A stretch of 13,762 bases of DNA. It comes from JBAYZQ01 sp041672385 (GTDB taxonomy: Bacteria > Spirochaetota > Spirochaetia > Sphaerochaetales > Sphaerochaetaceae). The position numbers were made by a program, and so were the translations under genes. Under the pieces are notes generated by a model. That model was not told where the DNA came from. It searched no databases and saw only the letters and a list, made by a program, of their open reading frames with translations. The stretch covers positions 1 to 13,762 of the forward strand of contig JBAYZQ010000043.1 in assembly GCA_041672385.1 (NCBI GenBank), given 5' to 3'. Below, one piece after another: positions 12,963 through 13,762 of this stretch. Each line of letters begins with the position of its first letter. Position 1 is the stretch's first letter.

Positions 12963-13678
12963 TTTTGACCTCCTCTAAACTTAATGATAATGCTTTTTTA
13001 TGGTTAATTACACGACACAAAGTGAGAAAAACCGTTATTTAATGAACTAGACATGAATTGTCCTACTTCTTTTCTCTATTTCACAAATTTCAGTTTGGCT
13101 ATTTCTTCTTAGACCAATCGAAATTCACTTTCTGTAATAATCTTTCATTTGATAAGCGAATTCTTGCGTCACAGAATCAAGCATGGAATTTCGCCCTTCA
13201 CAGATGCAATATCGATGACCACATTAGCAAGCCGCAATTGGCTTAAATCAGCGCTGCAAGGCTATAAAACTGCTTGTTTTCATTTGTAATCACCCTACAA
13301 TAGATAGATCTTTTTTGTCTTTTCTTCTAAAGCTTACATTTAGTCTTTCAAATTAGGTTTCTTCTCTTTACAGCAATACAACCATCTCAACATGGAACGC
13401 AAGCTTCATATGAATGTTTACACCCCTAAATCTACATTTTTTTATTGACAATTACATGCTAAATACTGCAAATGATTCAAGCTGTATATTTCGTTAGAAT
13501 CTTATTTTCTACAATTTTCGATTTTTTATTTCTTAACCCTTTCCAATAACAACACAGCCTCAACATGCATTATATCAGTGATATTGATGTCGCTTAAAGC
13601 TGTAGTTCTTTGACAGTAGACTTCATTTTATATAAGTCTTGTTAATTCTATAAACTTATTTCATTAATTATACTGCAA
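12963..13678. other. About 700-bp stretch without a convincing gene
   Basis: Both strands are full of stops. The only sizeable frame (plus strand, 13058-13246, 62 codons) has no ribosome binding site and a composition rich in Phe and Gln that resembles no family I know. The part 13140-13260 is less AT-rich than its surroundings and may be decayed coding sequence, but I could not recognise it on either strand. No tRNA, terminator or insertion-sequence end was found. A small dyad, AGACTT (13618-13623) with AAGTCT (13634-13639), is too weak to call a terminator. Confidence 0.5.
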
Positions 13679-13762
13679 TTAAAACAACCATGGCTCAACT
13701 TCATAGTCAACTAAGTTCCTTATTCGTTTTTCAATATCTTCACTAGATGGAGGAGACTCAAC
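13679..13762 (-). CDS. C-terminal end of an unidentified protein, cut by the right edge
   Basis: The last 84 bases read on the minus strand as 27 codons and TAA, with no earlier stop. The peptide runs VESPPSSEDIEKRIRNLVDY and ends EVEPWLF. The charged, helix-like composition suggests genuine coding sequence rather than chance, and the strand agrees with most neighbours. It is too short to assign a family, and no start is visible. Confidence 0.45.
   Translation of the reverse strand, partial: VESPPSSEDIEKRIRNLVDYEVEPWLF

Noticed and set aside
13058..13246. 62-codon plus-strand open frame
   Set aside because: It has no ribosome binding site, low-complexity Phe-rich composition and no recognisable family, and it lies in a stop-rich region.
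13611..13640. TTGACA with a TATAAG-like hexamer on the plus strand
   Set aside because: The spacing is only 15 bp and nothing on the plus strand downstream would be transcribed, so it is probably chance in AT-rich DNA.

Overview
The window is AT-rich and gene-dense. It uses the standard code (TGA serves as a stop, and ATG, TTG and probably GTG occur as start codons), and most genes have strong GGAGG-type ribosome binding sites. Together with the protein families seen, this points to a low-GC Firmicute, most likely a clostridial or related lineage. That placement is inferred from composition and family recognition; there is no rRNA or other marker gene here. Of 13 complete genes, 11 lie on the minus strand; only arsC and the MATE transporter are on the plus strand.

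Left part (1-4000): a minus-strand pair of a GNAT acetyltransferase and a GyrI-like ligand-binding protein (cut by the left edge) is expressed from a good promoter whose leader carries a shrunken relic of a VOC/glyoxalase gene. A solitary thioredoxin-type arsenate reductase (arsC) faces a pRiA4b-ORF-3-like gene, and their 3' ends overlap by 24 bp. Next comes an AlbA_2/Schlafen-type ATPase regulator with six tandem AGQN tetrapeptides, encoded by a 12-bp minisatellite.

Middle (4300-8640): uvsE, a UV-damage endonuclease carrying an extra C-terminal DUF1722-like domain, diverges from a MATE efflux pump. The MATE leader contains a 20-bp GNRA-capped hairpin followed by a U tract, ending about 18 nt before the start codon. 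This looks like a transcription attenuator, possibly governed by a six-codon leader peptide. A bidirectional terminator separates the pump from a GC-richer lipoprotein gene with two Lcl/DUF1566 domains, which has its own near-consensus promoter.

Right part (8840-13762): a two-gene operon pairs a duplicated DUF1538 membrane protein with a tandem-domain P-II-like protein, plausibly a transporter and its nucleotide-sensing regulator. Upstream lie a DUF4256 gene, a DUF1801 (frataxin-like iron chaperone) gene, a 3' relic of a DUF2200 gene, and an XRE-type regulator with three membrane segments. About 700 bp follow without a convincing gene, and the last 84 bases are probably the C-terminus of a minus-strand gene.

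Overall this reads as an accessory and stress-response neighbourhood (drug efflux, arsenate, UV damage, acetylation, metal handling). Two gene relics show recent loss. I see no transposase, integrase, CRISPR array, tRNA or phage module. The least understood parts are the DUF1538/P-II pair, the MATE attenuator, the UvsE-DUF1722 fusion and the AGQN-repeat regulator.
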